The notes under the pieces: model-generated
The model's database searches: none
The model's input: only the letters and a program-made list of their open reading frames with translations
What the model was told of the DNA's origin: nothing
Position numbers and translations under genes: made by a program
Assembly (NCBI GenBank): GCA_043554545.1
Contig: CP121337.1
Coordinates: 310,001 to 374,000, forward strand
Length of the DNA stretch: 64,000 nucleotides
Direction: 5' to 3'
Origin: UBA7330 sp043554545
Lineage (GTDB): Bacteria; Bacteroidota; Bacteroidia; Cytophagales; Cyclobacteriaceae
In this document: one piece after another, positions 24,701-33,684 of the stretch
How the letters are laid out: the number at the start of each line of letters is the position of its first letter
How positions within the stretch are numbered: the stretch's first letter is position 1

Positions 24701-26335
24701 ATGATGAAGATTTTAGAAAGACCCTTTGCTCAGGATTTTGCCTATCCTAGAATCTTTATTTTTTTACTGGGGGTGATTTTTTTTATTCCATTCTTGGGAA
24801 ATGTACATCTGTTTGATTGGGATGAAATAAATTTCGCAGAATCTGCCAGAGAAATGCTAGTGACTGGAAATTACTTTCAGGTCACTATTGACTTTGTCCC
24901 TTTTTGGGAAAAGCCTCCTTTGTTTTTTTGGTTTCAAGCAATATCCATGCATGTTTTTGGGATCAATGAGTTTGCAGCAAGATTTCCGAACGTCCTTTGT
25001 GGGATCATCACGCTTCTCATTCTTTATTCTTTTGGAAAGAATCTTTATGGTCACAGATTTGGTATGTTATGGGCCATCTTATATATGGGAGCGCTATTGC
25101 CACATCTATACTTTAAATCTGGTATCATTGACCCGGTATTTAATTTATTCATCTTCTTGAGTATTTGGAATCTCCTGAAGACCATAGGTTCAGAAGAAGG
25201 AAAAGATAGATCTGCTTTGTTGTCAGGTGCTTTTGCAGGGCTTGCCATTCTTACCAAAGGGCCAGTTGGCCTATTGATCGTGTTGCTGACCTTTTTGGTC
25301 TATTGGGGAAGCATGCGTTTTAAGAAAATCACAAAATGGAAGCATGTCCTCTTTTTTGCAATGACTGCTTTTTTGATTTCTTGTTTCTGGTTTCTTCCGG
25401 AAACGATAAAAAATGGTCCGTGGTTTATTGTGAAGTTTGTTGAATATCAAATAAGGTTACTAAGTACACCAGATGCCGGGCATCAACAGCCTTTTTATTA
25501 TCATTTTGTGGTTGTTTTGATTGGCTGTTTTCCTTTTTCAGTCTTTGCTATTAAAAAAATCCTACCTAGTAAGATTGACGGGTCTACCCCGATGGATATG
25601 AAAAGGTGGATGGTGGTACTTTTTTGGGTAGTTATGATTCTATTTACTATTGTCAAGACCAAGATTGTCCATTATTCTTCCATGGCCTATCTGCCACTGT
25701 CTTTTCTTGCTGTTTTATACATTCATGAGTGCATTGAAAATAATAAACGACCAGCTAATTGGTTGATGATTATAAATCTGATAGTAGGTCTTATTTTAAG
25801 TTTTTTGATTACCACACTTTCAGTTTTACTGATCAGAAAAGATTGGCTTTCCCGGCTTATTCATCACCCGAGTCTAAATGTGGAGGTTCCCATGAATGGG
25901 ATGGAATACCTGATTGGCATATTTTTTCTGACGATGACGGTAATTGTTTTTGTATTAATAAGGAAAGGAAGAGTATTTCAAGGCTTGATGCTAAATGCAT
26001 TAGCTCTGGGCAGTACGCTTTTTCTAACTAGTTATTTGATAGTGCCTAAGGTTGAGGCCTATTCCCAAAGGCCAGCCATTGACTTTTATCAGTCTATCCA
26101 GAGGGAGGATGCTTATGTATACCCCATGTTTAAAACGTATGCACATTATTTTTACGCCAGAATTAGCCCGGAGCAAAGCACAAAAGATCAACCCAGGGAA
26201 TGGTATTTAAAAGGGGCAGTCGATAAGCCTGTATATATCATTGAGTTTTCTGGACGGGTGGGACCATTGATGCAAAATAATCAATTAACGCATTTATATA
26301 CTGAAGGCGATTTTGCATTTTTCAAAAGGAAATAA
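24701..26335 (+). CDS. Membrane glycosyltransferase, GT39/ArnT-like
   Basis: A 544-residue polytopic membrane protein with around 11-12 hydrophobic helices. The first external loop has the catalytic acidic pair in HLFDWDEINFAESARE (about residues 34-48), followed by FWEKPPLFFWFQA, the hallmark of the PMT_2/ArnT/GT39 group. These enzymes transfer a sugar from a polyprenyl-phosphate carrier to lipid A, protein or polysaccharide on the periplasmic face. It follows the GT2 gene by 3 bp and begins with two ATG codons. It converges with the TonB receptor gene, leaving only 2 bp between stops. The acceptor is unknown. Confidence 0.88.
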   Translation: MMKILERPFAQDFAYPRIFIFLLGVIFFIPFLGNVHLFDWDEINFAESAREMLVTGNYFQVTIDFVPFWEKPPLFFWFQAISMHVFGINEFAARFPNVLCGIITLLILYSFGKNLYGHRFGMLWAILYMGALLPHLYFKSGIIDPVFNLFIFLSIWNLLKTIGSEEGKDRSALLSGAFAGLAILTKGPVGLLIVLLTFLVYWGSMRFKKITKWKHVLFFAMTAFLISCFWFLPETIKNGPWFIVKFVEYQIRLLSTPDAGHQQPFYYHFVVVLIGCFPFSVFAIKKILPSKIDGSTPMDMKRWMVVLFWVVMILFTIVKTKIVHYSSMAYLPLSFLAVLYIHECIENNKRPANWLMIINLIVGLILSFLITTLSVLLIRKDWLSRLIHHPSLNVEVPMNGMEYLIGIFFLTMTVIVFVLIRKGRVFQGLMLNALALGSTLFLTSYLIVPKVEAYSQRPAIDFYQSIQREDAYVYPMFKTYAHYFYARISPEQSTKDQPREWYLKGAVDKPVYIIEFSGRVGPLMQNNQLTHLYTEGDFAFFKRK

Positions 26336-26337
26336 AC

Positions 26338-28614
26338 TCAAAATGACAAGTTTACTGAGATGCCTCCATATACATTTCTGGGCATGCCTGGATAGTAGAA
26401 CCGGTTAAATGCGCTGTTGATTTGTAACATAGATGCATACTTAACATCAAGGATGTTATTCATTCCCAAATAGAGATCAATAGTTAATGGATCTAAAATC
26501 AATAAATATCCTACTTTGGCTCGGGCCACAAAGTAGCTATCTGAATACAAGGTATTCGCATCATTGATGGGTATGGTACTGGTATATTGACCATTAACAT
26601 TTCCATAAATTCCTTTTTTGCTGATAAGTTCAACTCCGAGGTTAAGGGTTTCACCTGGTGATCCAGTCAGTTCGTTCCCGCTAAAATCGCTGTCTTCATC
26701 AATGAATTCCAGAAATTCATAATTCATAAATGCACCATTAACGAAGTAATTAATTTCATAAACAGGGTTAATTTTTTGGTTATAATTCAGCGCTATTTCA
26801 AAGCCCATATGTCTAGTCTTGCCTGCGTTGATGGCCAATTGTGCTCCATTCAGGTTGGTCCTGCTAACCAATAGGTCTTTAATTAACATATAATAGAGTG
26901 AAGCATCATATTGAAGCTTCCCGTCCAGTAGATACCCCCTTGTTCCTAACTCATAATTCCATCCTTTTTCAGGTTGTATATCCGGATTAATAGCGCCATC
27001 TGGATTAAGTGTTTCTTCCAGGTTAGGAGGTGAGAATCCATGACTTATATTACCATAATAGTGTTGATTACTCTTAGCATGATATACCATGCCTATTCTT
27101 GGGGATAATACAGGATCAAACTCATAGTCGCCACTTTTTTCTATGCTATCTCTAACATAGAAGTCCTTTAATTGATAATTGGTCTTGTTGTAGTTAGCGC
27201 CAACTTCTACTGAAAACTTGGTAGATAAATCAATATTGGCTTGAAGGAAAAGATTGTAATAGTCCCTGTTTTCAATAAAATCACTTTGATTGAGACCTAG
27301 CCTATAACCAGAATTCTGCTGATATAGATTTTCAAAAACCTGTTGCTTATATACATCCCTGAAATACTCAATACCACCACTTATTGACCATGGAATTGCT
27401 GTCTGGCTTTTATACCTCAAAATATTTCTAAACCCTGTGCCTATGGTGTTTTCTTTTACAATACCCAGAGGTCGAGGGCGCGGCTCAAAAGCATCTTGAT
27501 AATTTACAAATACTGAGCTCGTATTGCTAAACCCTGATTGAGAACCTGTGGTGTAACTGATGCCAAGCAGAACCTTATCATACTGTTCAAATCCCTGAGC
27601 TCCTCCCCAATTGGGAGCAGCTGCTGATGGGATACTGTCATAATAGGATTGATTGAGTGAACTTGGAATAAAACTTTTTAAATAGATATAGTTACCAACT
27701 ATACTTAAATGCCCAGCTTTCCCGGCGTTTATCCTCCCAATTAGACCAATAGATTCTCTTTGGTAGTTATTGTTTTCACGGTATCCATCACTTAATATTT
27801 TATTGTGAGATAGGCTGAAGTTAGCGGAATTTGTTCCAAAGGAGACCTTATTGGTCCATCTCTTGAGGCCGTAACTTCCTATGAGCATGCCTGACTTAAT
27901 TGATGTTTTCTGGTAGGGTGCAATAATAGGTTTTAGATTGATGACTCCACCCAGACCTGCTCCATACATACTTGAATTAGGCCCTTTTATTATCTCTACG
28001 CGTTCCACAAGCGCAAGATCAATATCTTCTATGGTTGTTTCTCCAACACCTGATGTTAATGGGATTTGATCAAAGTAGGCACGTATTTTATCTGTTCCAA
28101 AGGGTGTTCGACCTCCAATTCCCCTGATTGTTATTCTGTTCGTATTTAGCGATCCGGAATGCATATATACTCCTGGAATCCTATTTAATGCAGGTGTGAT
28201 AATGGTCTGATCATCTCGCTCCAGACCTTTTCTTGTAATAACGCCAATGCTGGCAGAGGCATTTTTCAGGCTTTCATTCTGTTGTGAGGTAGTTACTACT
28301 ACCTCATTTAATTGAGTTGGAGCTACTTCAAGTGGGATAATCAGTGGCTCATAAGCTGAAGTAACTTTTATGACCTTAGAAAAATAACCAAGGTGATTGA
28401 TGGTTAGGTTGATTGGTATAGAATCTGTTGCCACTTCAAAATCACCATATTCATTTGCTAATGTAAATACAGAGGAGCCTGAAGCTATGATGGAGGATTC
28501 CAGCCCTTCCTGATTGGTTGCATCAATTACCTTCCCTCTTATCGTAAATTGGGCGAAAGCGAGATGACAAGTGAGAAATAGCGAAATAGAAAATGTTAAA
28601 TATTTTAATACCAT
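26338..28614 (-). CDS. TonB-dependent outer-membrane receptor
   Basis: A 758-residue receptor from the ATG at 28614 (a GTG six codons upstream is possible). A signal peptide (cleavage near LAFAQ) leads into a carboxypeptidase-like regulatory domain (about 23-95). The TonB-box-like LNEVVVTTSQQNE and a plug follow (IPGVYMHSGSLNTNRITIRGIGG; ALVERVEIIKGPNSSMYGAGLGGVINL). The barrel ends with YPGMPRNVYGGISVNLSF. It is not SusC-like, and the size and plug resemble iron-complex or siderophore receptors. No SusD neighbour is present. Substrate is unassigned. Confidence 0.9.
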   Translation of the reverse strand: MVLKYLTFSISLFLTCHLAFAQFTIRGKVIDATNQEGLESSIIASGSSVFTLANEYGDFEVATDSIPINLTINHLGYFSKVIKVTSAYEPLIIPLEVAPTQLNEVVVTTSQQNESLKNASASIGVITRKGLERDDQTIITPALNRIPGVYMHSGSLNTNRITIRGIGGRTPFGTDKIRAYFDQIPLTSGVGETTIEDIDLALVERVEIIKGPNSSMYGAGLGGVINLKPIIAPYQKTSIKSGMLIGSYGLKRWTNKVSFGTNSANFSLSHNKILSDGYRENNNYQRESIGLIGRINAGKAGHLSIVGNYIYLKSFIPSSLNQSYYDSIPSAAAPNWGGAQGFEQYDKVLLGISYTTGSQSGFSNTSSVFVNYQDAFEPRPRPLGIVKENTIGTGFRNILRYKSQTAIPWSISGGIEYFRDVYKQQVFENLYQQNSGYRLGLNQSDFIENRDYYNLFLQANIDLSTKFSVEVGANYNKTNYQLKDFYVRDSIEKSGDYEFDPVLSPRIGMVYHAKSNQHYYGNISHGFSPPNLEETLNPDGAINPDIQPEKGWNYELGTRGYLLDGKLQYDASLYYMLIKDLLVSRTNLNGAQLAINAGKTRHMGFEIALNYNQKINPVYEINYFVNGAFMNYEFLEFIDEDSDFSGNELTGSPGETLNLGVELISKKGIYGNVNGQYTSTIPINDANTLYSDSYFVARAKVGYLLILDPLTIDLYLGMNNILDVKYASMLQINSAFNRFYYPGMPRNVYGGISVNLSF

Positions 28615-28642
28615 AGCTTCAAAGTTCAACACTCATAATTTA

Positions 28643-28672
28643 CAAATGTTCACATTTCTGCTGCAAATCAAA
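28643..28672 (-). promoter_or_regulatory. Candidate promoter of the TonB receptor gene
   Basis: On the minus strand a TTTG (28672-28669) and AACATTTG (28650-28643) are separated by 18 bases, one mismatch from TAnnTTTG. It would give a leader of roughly 20 bases before the ATG at 28614. Confidence 0.35.
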
Positions 28673-28887
28673 CATAGACCCATGAGAATATCACTACAAC
28701 AGGAAAAACTTGCTTGGTTTGTCAAAACAATACCTGTTACGAATTTTATTGATCCAGCTATTTCCTAATGATTATGACCATTTTTTTAACATCCCAACCT
28801 GGGGTGATTAGTTATCTGCTTAATTCAAATTTTTTACCTAGGATTCAAGACCTTGAGCAAAGTTCAGGTCATATTTTAATGGATAGG

Positions 28888-29346
28888 CTAGTTTTTAACT
28901 AGTATATATGCATTGAGTGATGTTGCTATAATCAACCAGATTATATAGGGTGCAATAAGTAAGGAGATGAGTTTTAATGGTGACCAGTAGTGGATAAAGA
29001 AAAACATCATCAATAGGGTGAGTGAAGTAATAATCACTAGCACGAAATCAGTTCTATGAATGCCAAAGAATACGGGATTTCAAGCGATATTAAGAATTAG
29101 TTGAAACAGGTATAACGTGATCAACAGTTTACGGCTATCAACTTCTTTCCAGGCATAGGCAAGATAGACAGAGAAACAGATCATGATACTTGTCCATGCT
29201 GCTCCGAATACCCAGCCTGGTGGAGTCCATGGAGCCTTGTATATCTCGTTGTACCAATCTGATTTGACTCCATTTTTAGTAAAAAATGATCCAACGAATA
29301 AAGCACCAAAATTGACTATGAGAAAAAGTATTATTCGATAAACCAT
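28888..29346 (-). pseudogene. tspO: TspO/MBR (tryptophan-rich sensory) protein gene interrupted by an in-frame TGA
   Basis: The frame starting at 29346 encodes a five-helix TspO/MBR membrane protein. The N-terminal part has NFGALFVGSFFT and the signature APWTPPGWVFGAAWT. After LFQLILNIA a TGA occurs at 29080-29082. The same frame then continues without another stop to a TAG at 28888-28890, encoding NPVFFGIHRTDFV and two more helices (MMFFFIHYW; LLIAPYIIWLIIATSLNAYI). TspO proteins have Trp at this point (AWNP/LWSP), so TGG to TGA is the simple explanation. As written, only 88 residues (29080-29346) are made unless the stop is read through. The family binds porphyrins and steroids. A sequencing error is possible. 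Confidence 0.85.
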
Positions 29347-29398
29347 TTTAATTTAATGCTGACTGGTGACTAAAAGCAATTATCAAATAAGGATAAAC

Positions 29399-30010
29399 TT
29401 ATTTAAACTGTTGGATCTCAGTAATGGCCGCTTCTATTTCAAAGATTCTGGAGCTATCAAGCTTAGAATGAACCAAAGAATCAATATGCCTGTATGCTCT
29501 CAGTTCGTCTTTTATTTCACCATCATTAGCGTATTTCAGCGCGTTATGAATGTGTTCGTTGGCATATTTCACGGCATAGCCAGCCTCTTTTGATTCTCCA
29601 TTTAAAAGATATTTCTCAGATAGACGTAGTTGTGCTGCCGCTACGGTGTTCAGTGCCAGAATAAACGCATGATTGATATGTTGATTTTCTATGACTCCTT
29701 TTTCAATTTCTGTTCGAACATTTTTTAGGTCCCACAAGGCGTACTCTAGTTCATCAATGCTTACTGAATCTACAAATTCTTCAATTAGTTCAATCGAATG
29801 GATAGCGCTATTAAGGTGATACAGGCTTCTTTCAATAGACTTTTCCTTTATATAAAGTTTGGAGTTATTAAGGTGTATATCCGTTTCAAGTGATAGTTCT
29901 GTGGTGCCAGGCTTTTCTCTTTCTTCAGCAAGTTCATAATAACTAAATCCTATAACTGCAGAAAAACAAAGGACTAAAAAGAGCAGATAGAAGAGTAGGT
30001 TACCTTTCAT
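29399..30010 (-). CDS. Hypothetical membrane-anchored helical protein
   Basis: A 203-residue protein not recognised as a named family. Residues about 4-25 are hydrophobic (LLFYLLFLVLCFSAVIGF), acting as an anchor or uncleaved signal. The rest is almost entirely helical and acidic, with repeat-like helical pairs (YHLNSAIHSIELIEEFVDSV, AAAQLRLSEKYLLNGESKEA, YANEHIHNALKYAN) that resemble TPR-like or four-helix arrangements without a clear consensus. It lies 52 bp upstream of the broken tspO on the same strand and diverges from the acyltransferase gene. Real coding status is supported by its length and composition. Confidence 0.65.
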   Translation of the reverse strand: MKGNLLFYLLFLVLCFSAVIGFSYYELAEEREKPGTTELSLETDIHLNNSKLYIKEKSIERSLYHLNSAIHSIELIEEFVDSVSIDELEYALWDLKNVRTEIEKGVIENQHINHAFILALNTVAAAQLRLSEKYLLNGESKEAGYAVKYANEHIHNALKYANDGEIKDELRAYRHIDSLVHSKLDSSRIFEIEAAITEIQQFK

Positions 30011-30160
30011 GATAGTAAATATTTGAACATTTGACTAAGGCTCCCATAATTGAGTGGAGAATGTTAATGAAAGTTAGAAAATACTTTTGATATTACGGCA
30101 TAATATTGACATTATACAGTCAGTTTGGCCATTTTTGTGCTGTAAATTTATTTTAGGTTA

Positions 30161-30856
30161 TTGGTTAATTTATTCAGGTATTTTTTTTGTGTTTTCTGGT
30201 CTATACTGATGATTAGTTTATCGATCATTTTGATGGTGTTGCTATTTAATAGGCGCTTACCTGTAGTAATGGCTAGAACGATGTGGGCTCCGGGCGTCCT
30301 GTGGGGATGTGGTATTAAGGTATTGGTGCATAACCCAGGTCGTGTAGACACTACAAAGCCTCATGTATTTGTTTCTAATCACCTTTCTTATTTGGATATA
30401 CCTGTTTTATTCAGCGCAATTCCTTCAAACCTTTATTTTATTGCGAAAAAGGAAATTAAATGGGTCCCTTTTATTGGTCAGTACATGATGGCTACTGGGA
30501 TGTTATTTGTCAACAGAGACAACAAACACAAAGCGATAATCAGCTTAAAAAGAGCTGCTCAATTAGTTAGTAAAGGTAAAAGTGTGTTAATGTTTCCCGA
30601 AGGCACTCGCAGCCGGGATGGAAAAACGAATGCATTTAAAAAAGGTCCTTTTCACCTGGCGAAAGAGGCTAAAGTGAGTGTGATACCAGTTGCCATCCAA
30701 GGCACGGAGAATGTTTTGGGACCAGATACAGGAAGAATCAGGCCAGGGACTGTGAATGTTTTTATCGGCGAGCCCATTCACCCTGAAGAATTTAGTGATA
30801 TCAGACTGCTGGTAAGTACCGCTAAGGAGAGAGTAGATCTGCTTTCAGGTCAGTAG
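30161..30856 (+). CDS. plsC: 1-acyl-sn-glycerol-3-phosphate acyltransferase (PlsC-like)
   Basis: A 231-residue membrane-bound acyltransferase of phospholipid synthesis that acylates lysophosphatidate to phosphatidate. The HX4D catalytic motif is NHLSYLD (His74, Asp79), and the FPEGTRS glycerol-phosphate motif begins at 145. Two hydrophobic stretches precede them. The frame opens with TTG at 30161, and the first ATG (30209) would remove 16 residues of the first helix, so the TTG start is plausible but not certain. It ends at a two-way terminator shared with the convergent peroxiredoxin gene. Confidence 0.9.
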   Translation: MVNLFRYFFCVFWSILMISLSIILMVLLFNRRLPVVMARTMWAPGVLWGCGIKVLVHNPGRVDTTKPHVFVSNHLSYLDIPVLFSAIPSNLYFIAKKEIKWVPFIGQYMMATGMLFVNRDNKHKAIISLKRAAQLVSKGKSVLMFPEGTRSRDGKTNAFKKGPFHLAKEAKVSVIPVAIQGTENVLGPDTGRIRPGTVNVFIGEPIHPEEFSDIRLLVSTAKERVDLLSGQ

Positions 30857-30859
30857 TAA

Positions 30860-30892
30860 AAAAGCTGTAATCGGAAATCGACTACAGCTTTT
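30860..30892. terminator. Bidirectional terminator between plsC and peroxiredoxin genes
   Basis: AAAAGCTGTA (30860-30869) pairs with TACAGCTTTT (30883-30892), with an inner TCG/CGA extension. The A run on the left serves as the T run for the minus-strand gene ending at 30908. Confidence 0.88.
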
Positions 30893-30907
30893 CTATCGCT
30901 TAATTCA

Positions 30908-31543
30908 CTAAATGTTTGGCTGTGGAGTCGTCCTTAAATATGGCTTGATCTCTTTGTGACCTTTAGGGAATTTATCAGGAATTTCTTCATTGGATACTGA
31001 GGGTAGAATCACTACGTCCTCTCCATGTACCCAGTCTGCAGGAGTGGCCACACTGTGGTAGGAGGTCAATTGTAAGGAATCTATTACCCTTAGAATTTCT
31101 CCAAAGTTTCTGCCAGTGCTTGGGGGATAGGTAATCGATGCTTTGATTTTTTTGTCTGGCCCAATGAAGAATACCGATCTTACTGTCACATTTGAAGCCG
31201 CATTAGGATGAATCATGTCATATAAATTAGCAACTTTTTTTTCTGGGTCAGCAATGATTGGGAAATTTACCGTAACATTTTGTGTTTCATTGATGTCTTT
31301 GATCCAGCCTTGATGAGATTCCAGGCTGTCAACACTAACCGCAAGAACCTTGGTGTTTCTTTTGTCAAATTCTCCTTTTAAGGAAGCAGTACGACCCAGT
31401 TCAGTAGTACATACCGGGGTATAGTCAGCAGGGTGGGAGTAAAGGATTCCCCAGGAATCGCCTAGCCACTCATGAAAGTTGATGGTCCCCTCAGTTGTTT
31501 CAATTGTAAAATTTGGTGCTTCATCACCTATTCTTAAGCTCAT
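30908..31543 (-). CDS. 1-Cys peroxiredoxin (Prx6 type)
   Basis: A 211-residue thioredoxin-fold peroxidase that reduces hydrogen and organic peroxides. The peroxidatic cysteine is Cys45 in HPADYTPVCTTELG. The long C-terminal domain and the lack of a resolving cysteine (no other Cys is visible) mark the Prx6/1-Cys group. TYPPSTGRNFGEILRVIDSLQL is the family's dimer segment. It lies 124 bp downstream of the arsenosugar genes on the same strand, so it may belong to the same stress response, but the gap leaves the link unproven. Confidence 0.93.
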   Translation of the reverse strand: MSLRIGDEAPNFTIETTEGTINFHEWLGDSWGILYSHPADYTPVCTTELGRTASLKGEFDKRNTKVLAVSVDSLESHQGWIKDINETQNVTVNFPIIADPEKKVANLYDMIHPNAASNVTVRSVFFIGPDKKIKASITYPPSTGRNFGEILRVIDSLQLTSYHSVATPADWVHGEDVVILPSVSNEEIPDKFPKGHKEIKPYLRTTPQPNI

Positions 31544-31667
31544 AAAAAATTGGTTTTATAGTTTAAACATTATGCTCTATATCGCATAACGTGGCTCATG
31601 TAATTGAGTTTTGTGTATAAGGATATTTTTGAGGTGTAAAAAAAATGTGGATAATTAGTGTTATATG

Positions 31668-32639
31668 CTAACAGCACCCACCGCCGTCATAAAAATAGGT
31701 ACTTGCTGAAATAAAGATGTCTCGATGTCTCAGATTAGCCAGGTTTCCGCCAGTTTTGTCACATACTGCTAATGGTTGATTTTTCATGAGAACATGCCCT
31801 TTATGGTCATCAAAATATTCTTCTTTACCATGATAAATGGCTGTTTTTCCAGTAAAGACGCAGGGACCATCCTCGGGCATAGGATCTTTGATAGCACAAA
31901 CCTCAACGCTCTCCAGATAAATATTTTCATCCATTTCGTAAGTTTCCTTGTCTAAAATTCTATAAGGCCTTCTTGCGCGGATTTCAACTGTACCAAATCC
32001 TACCTCTGTGATCATATCAATGTGCAATTTGAGTGGAAGTGCTCCACTCAGACACAGTGCTCTTAACTGAGGATCATCAATAAGCTTTTGTGGTAATTGT
32101 TGGTCACTGATTGGGTCAGATAAGACCAACCGACCATGAGGCTTAAGCACTCGATACATTTCACTGAGTGCACTTTTTAAATCTTCTTTTTTGAATATGT
32201 TGAAAAGGCAGTTCTGTGCTGCAACATCGACAGAAGAATCTGGAACGTTGAGCTGTAATGCATCTCCTTTGACCAGTTGGATGGCTTCTCGGTCAAACCA
32301 TTTATTATTGGCAACTGCATCATTCAGGTTTTCGTCACATGCAGTTAGCATTTCAGCTACATTATCTACACCAATAATACTTCCTTTGGTCCGGCTAAAG
32401 TAGGCAAACTGTAAGAGCTCCATACCCCCGCCGATACCTACATATAAAATTTTGGGATTGTTGATTAGGTCTCTTGGATTGACGGTAGAACCACAACCAT
32501 AGTTCATGTCCAGCATTTTTTTCGGGATATTGAGCCCAGGGAATGCCCATACAGGAGTAGTCGTACAGCAAAGTCCGACATCAGGTGTTAATGCAGCCTG
32601 TTTGTAAACGTCAAGGGTCGTGTCTAAATATGTTTCCAT
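31668..32639 (-). CDS. arsM: Arsenosugar-pathway arsenite methyltransferase ArsM
   Basis: A 323-residue SAM-dependent methyltransferase. Cysteines likely to bind As(III) occur early (GLCCTTTPVW, Cys24-Cys25; NYGCGST, Cys49). SAM motif I is ILYVGIGGGMELL (about 65-75), with VKGDALQLNVPDSSVDV as the acidic and post-I region. A C-terminal extension (about 245-323) ends in GGGCC. This architecture matches the ArsM found beside ArsS in arsenosugar synthesis, which methylates arsenite before the radical SAM step. It is 6 bp after arsS on the minus strand. The function rests on family and context. Confidence 0.88.
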   Translation of the reverse strand: METYLDTTLDVYKQAALTPDVGLCCTTTPVWAFPGLNIPKKMLDMNYGCGSTVNPRDLINNPKILYVGIGGGMELLQFAYFSRTKGSIIGVDNVAEMLTACDENLNDAVANNKWFDREAIQLVKGDALQLNVPDSSVDVAAQNCLFNIFKKEDLKSALSEMYRVLKPHGRLVLSDPISDQQLPQKLIDDPQLRALCLSGALPLKLHIDMITEVGFGTVEIRARRPYRILDKETYEMDENIYLESVEVCAIKDPMPEDGPCVFTGKTAIYHGKEEYFDDHKGHVLMKNQPLAVCDKTGGNLANLRHRDIFISASTYFYDGGGCC

Positions 32640-32645
32640 CTTTAA

Positions 32646-33683
32646 TTAGGTTATGGTGCCCCCACAACTTGATCCAGCACCTGCAGTACAGCCAAAACAA
32701 TGTTGATTTATAGCAATTGATCTATTTTTTAATTCCTTATGATCAAATTCTGAGATATGTTTTGAAGCAGACTGGACTTTCATCTCTAACATTTGATTGA
32801 AATCGCAATCGTATAGATATCCATCCCAACCAACACTCAGCGTATTTCTGCACATTACTCCGAAGGCTGCTGAAGGATTGAAATTATTGACTAGCTCCTC
32901 CATGTAACTGTCATAGTTGCCTGAATTTACCAGATAATCTAAAAAGCGGCTAATCGGCAAGTTTGTTATGGTAAAGAGGTTATTAAAGTTCACCTGGTAG
33001 TTTTCTGAAAGTTTTTTCTTGAACTCATTTTCAAGTTCTTGCTGGTCCCCAGGCAAGAATGCTCCGGATGGGTTATAAACAAGATCAAGCTTTAATTCAG
33101 GGTTGCTACCATACCCCACAGCGTTCAGCATTTGCAAGGCTTCTATTGATTTACCAAAAACGCCATCTCCACGCTGTGCATCTGTCCTACGCGCAGTGAA
33201 GTAAGGTAATGAAGAAACAACATTCACTTTATGTTTCTTAAAAAAGTCAGGCAGGTCATGGTATTTAGGGTTGGCCAGGATGATGGTAAGGTTACTTCGC
33301 ACAATAATTGATTTCCCAAGACTGGAAAGCTGCTCTACAAACCACCTGAAGTCAGGATTCATTTCGGGAGCACCTCCGGTAAGGTCAACAGTGGTAAAAG
33401 AACTACCCTCCAAAGCGTCAAGACACTGCTGCATCGTATCTCTGGTCATGATCTCTTTTCGATCCGGACCAGCGTCAACATGGCAATGTTTGCATTCCTG
33501 ATTGCACATTTTTCCGACATTGATCTGAAAAATTTCCATTTCAGTCGACTTGAGTGGGTACAACCCTATATTTTCCAGCTTATCCTGAAAACCAGGAATA
33601 CCTAAAGATTTATGATTATCGAGCAGCTCGATTTGAGCATTGGGGGAAGAAAATTTATGATTTAATTTATTGAGTGAAGACAT
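32646..33683 (-). CDS. arsS: Arsenosugar biosynthesis radical SAM protein ArsS
   Basis: A 345-residue radical SAM enzyme. The iron-sulfur cluster motif is CNQECKHC (Cys60, Cys64, Cys67). DLTGGAPEMN follows as the GGE-like SAM loop. The C-terminal half contains FGVMCRNTLSVGWDGYLYDCDFNQ and the Cys-rich end HCFGCTAGAGSSCGG (DUF3641). ArsS joins a 5'-deoxyadenosyl group from SAM to dimethylarsenite, starting arsenosugar formation. It is 1 bp from the peroxidase-like gene upstream and 6 bp from arsM downstream, a tight operon. Some relatives carry selenocysteine, but all key positions here are cysteine. Confidence 0.92.
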   Translation of the reverse strand: MSSLNKLNHKFSSPNAQIELLDNHKSLGIPGFQDKLENIGLYPLKSTEMEIFQINVGKMCNQECKHCHVDAGPDRKEIMTRDTMQQCLDALEGSSFTTVDLTGGAPEMNPDFRWFVEQLSSLGKSIIVRSNLTIILANPKYHDLPDFFKKHKVNVVSSLPYFTARRTDAQRGDGVFGKSIEALQMLNAVGYGSNPELKLDLVYNPSGAFLPGDQQELENEFKKKLSENYQVNFNNLFTITNLPISRFLDYLVNSGNYDSYMEELVNNFNPSAAFGVMCRNTLSVGWDGYLYDCDFNQMLEMKVQSASKHISEFDHKELKNRSIAINQHCFGCTAGAGSSCGGTIT

Positions 33684-33684
33684 A

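Noticed and set aside
28615..28887. Possible riboswitch (for example cobalamin) upstream of the TonB receptor
   Set aside because: No B12-box-like or other conserved core could be found on the minus strand; only a candidate promoter is visible.
29080..29082. TGA in tspO as a selenocysteine codon
   Set aside because: The position is a conserved tryptophan in the family, not a redox cysteine, and no obvious selenocysteine-insertion stem-loop follows.
28888..29346. Alternative genetic code with TGA read as tryptophan
   Set aside because: Several intact genes here end at TGA, including the aldo/keto reductase at 2918-2920, so TGA is a normal stop.
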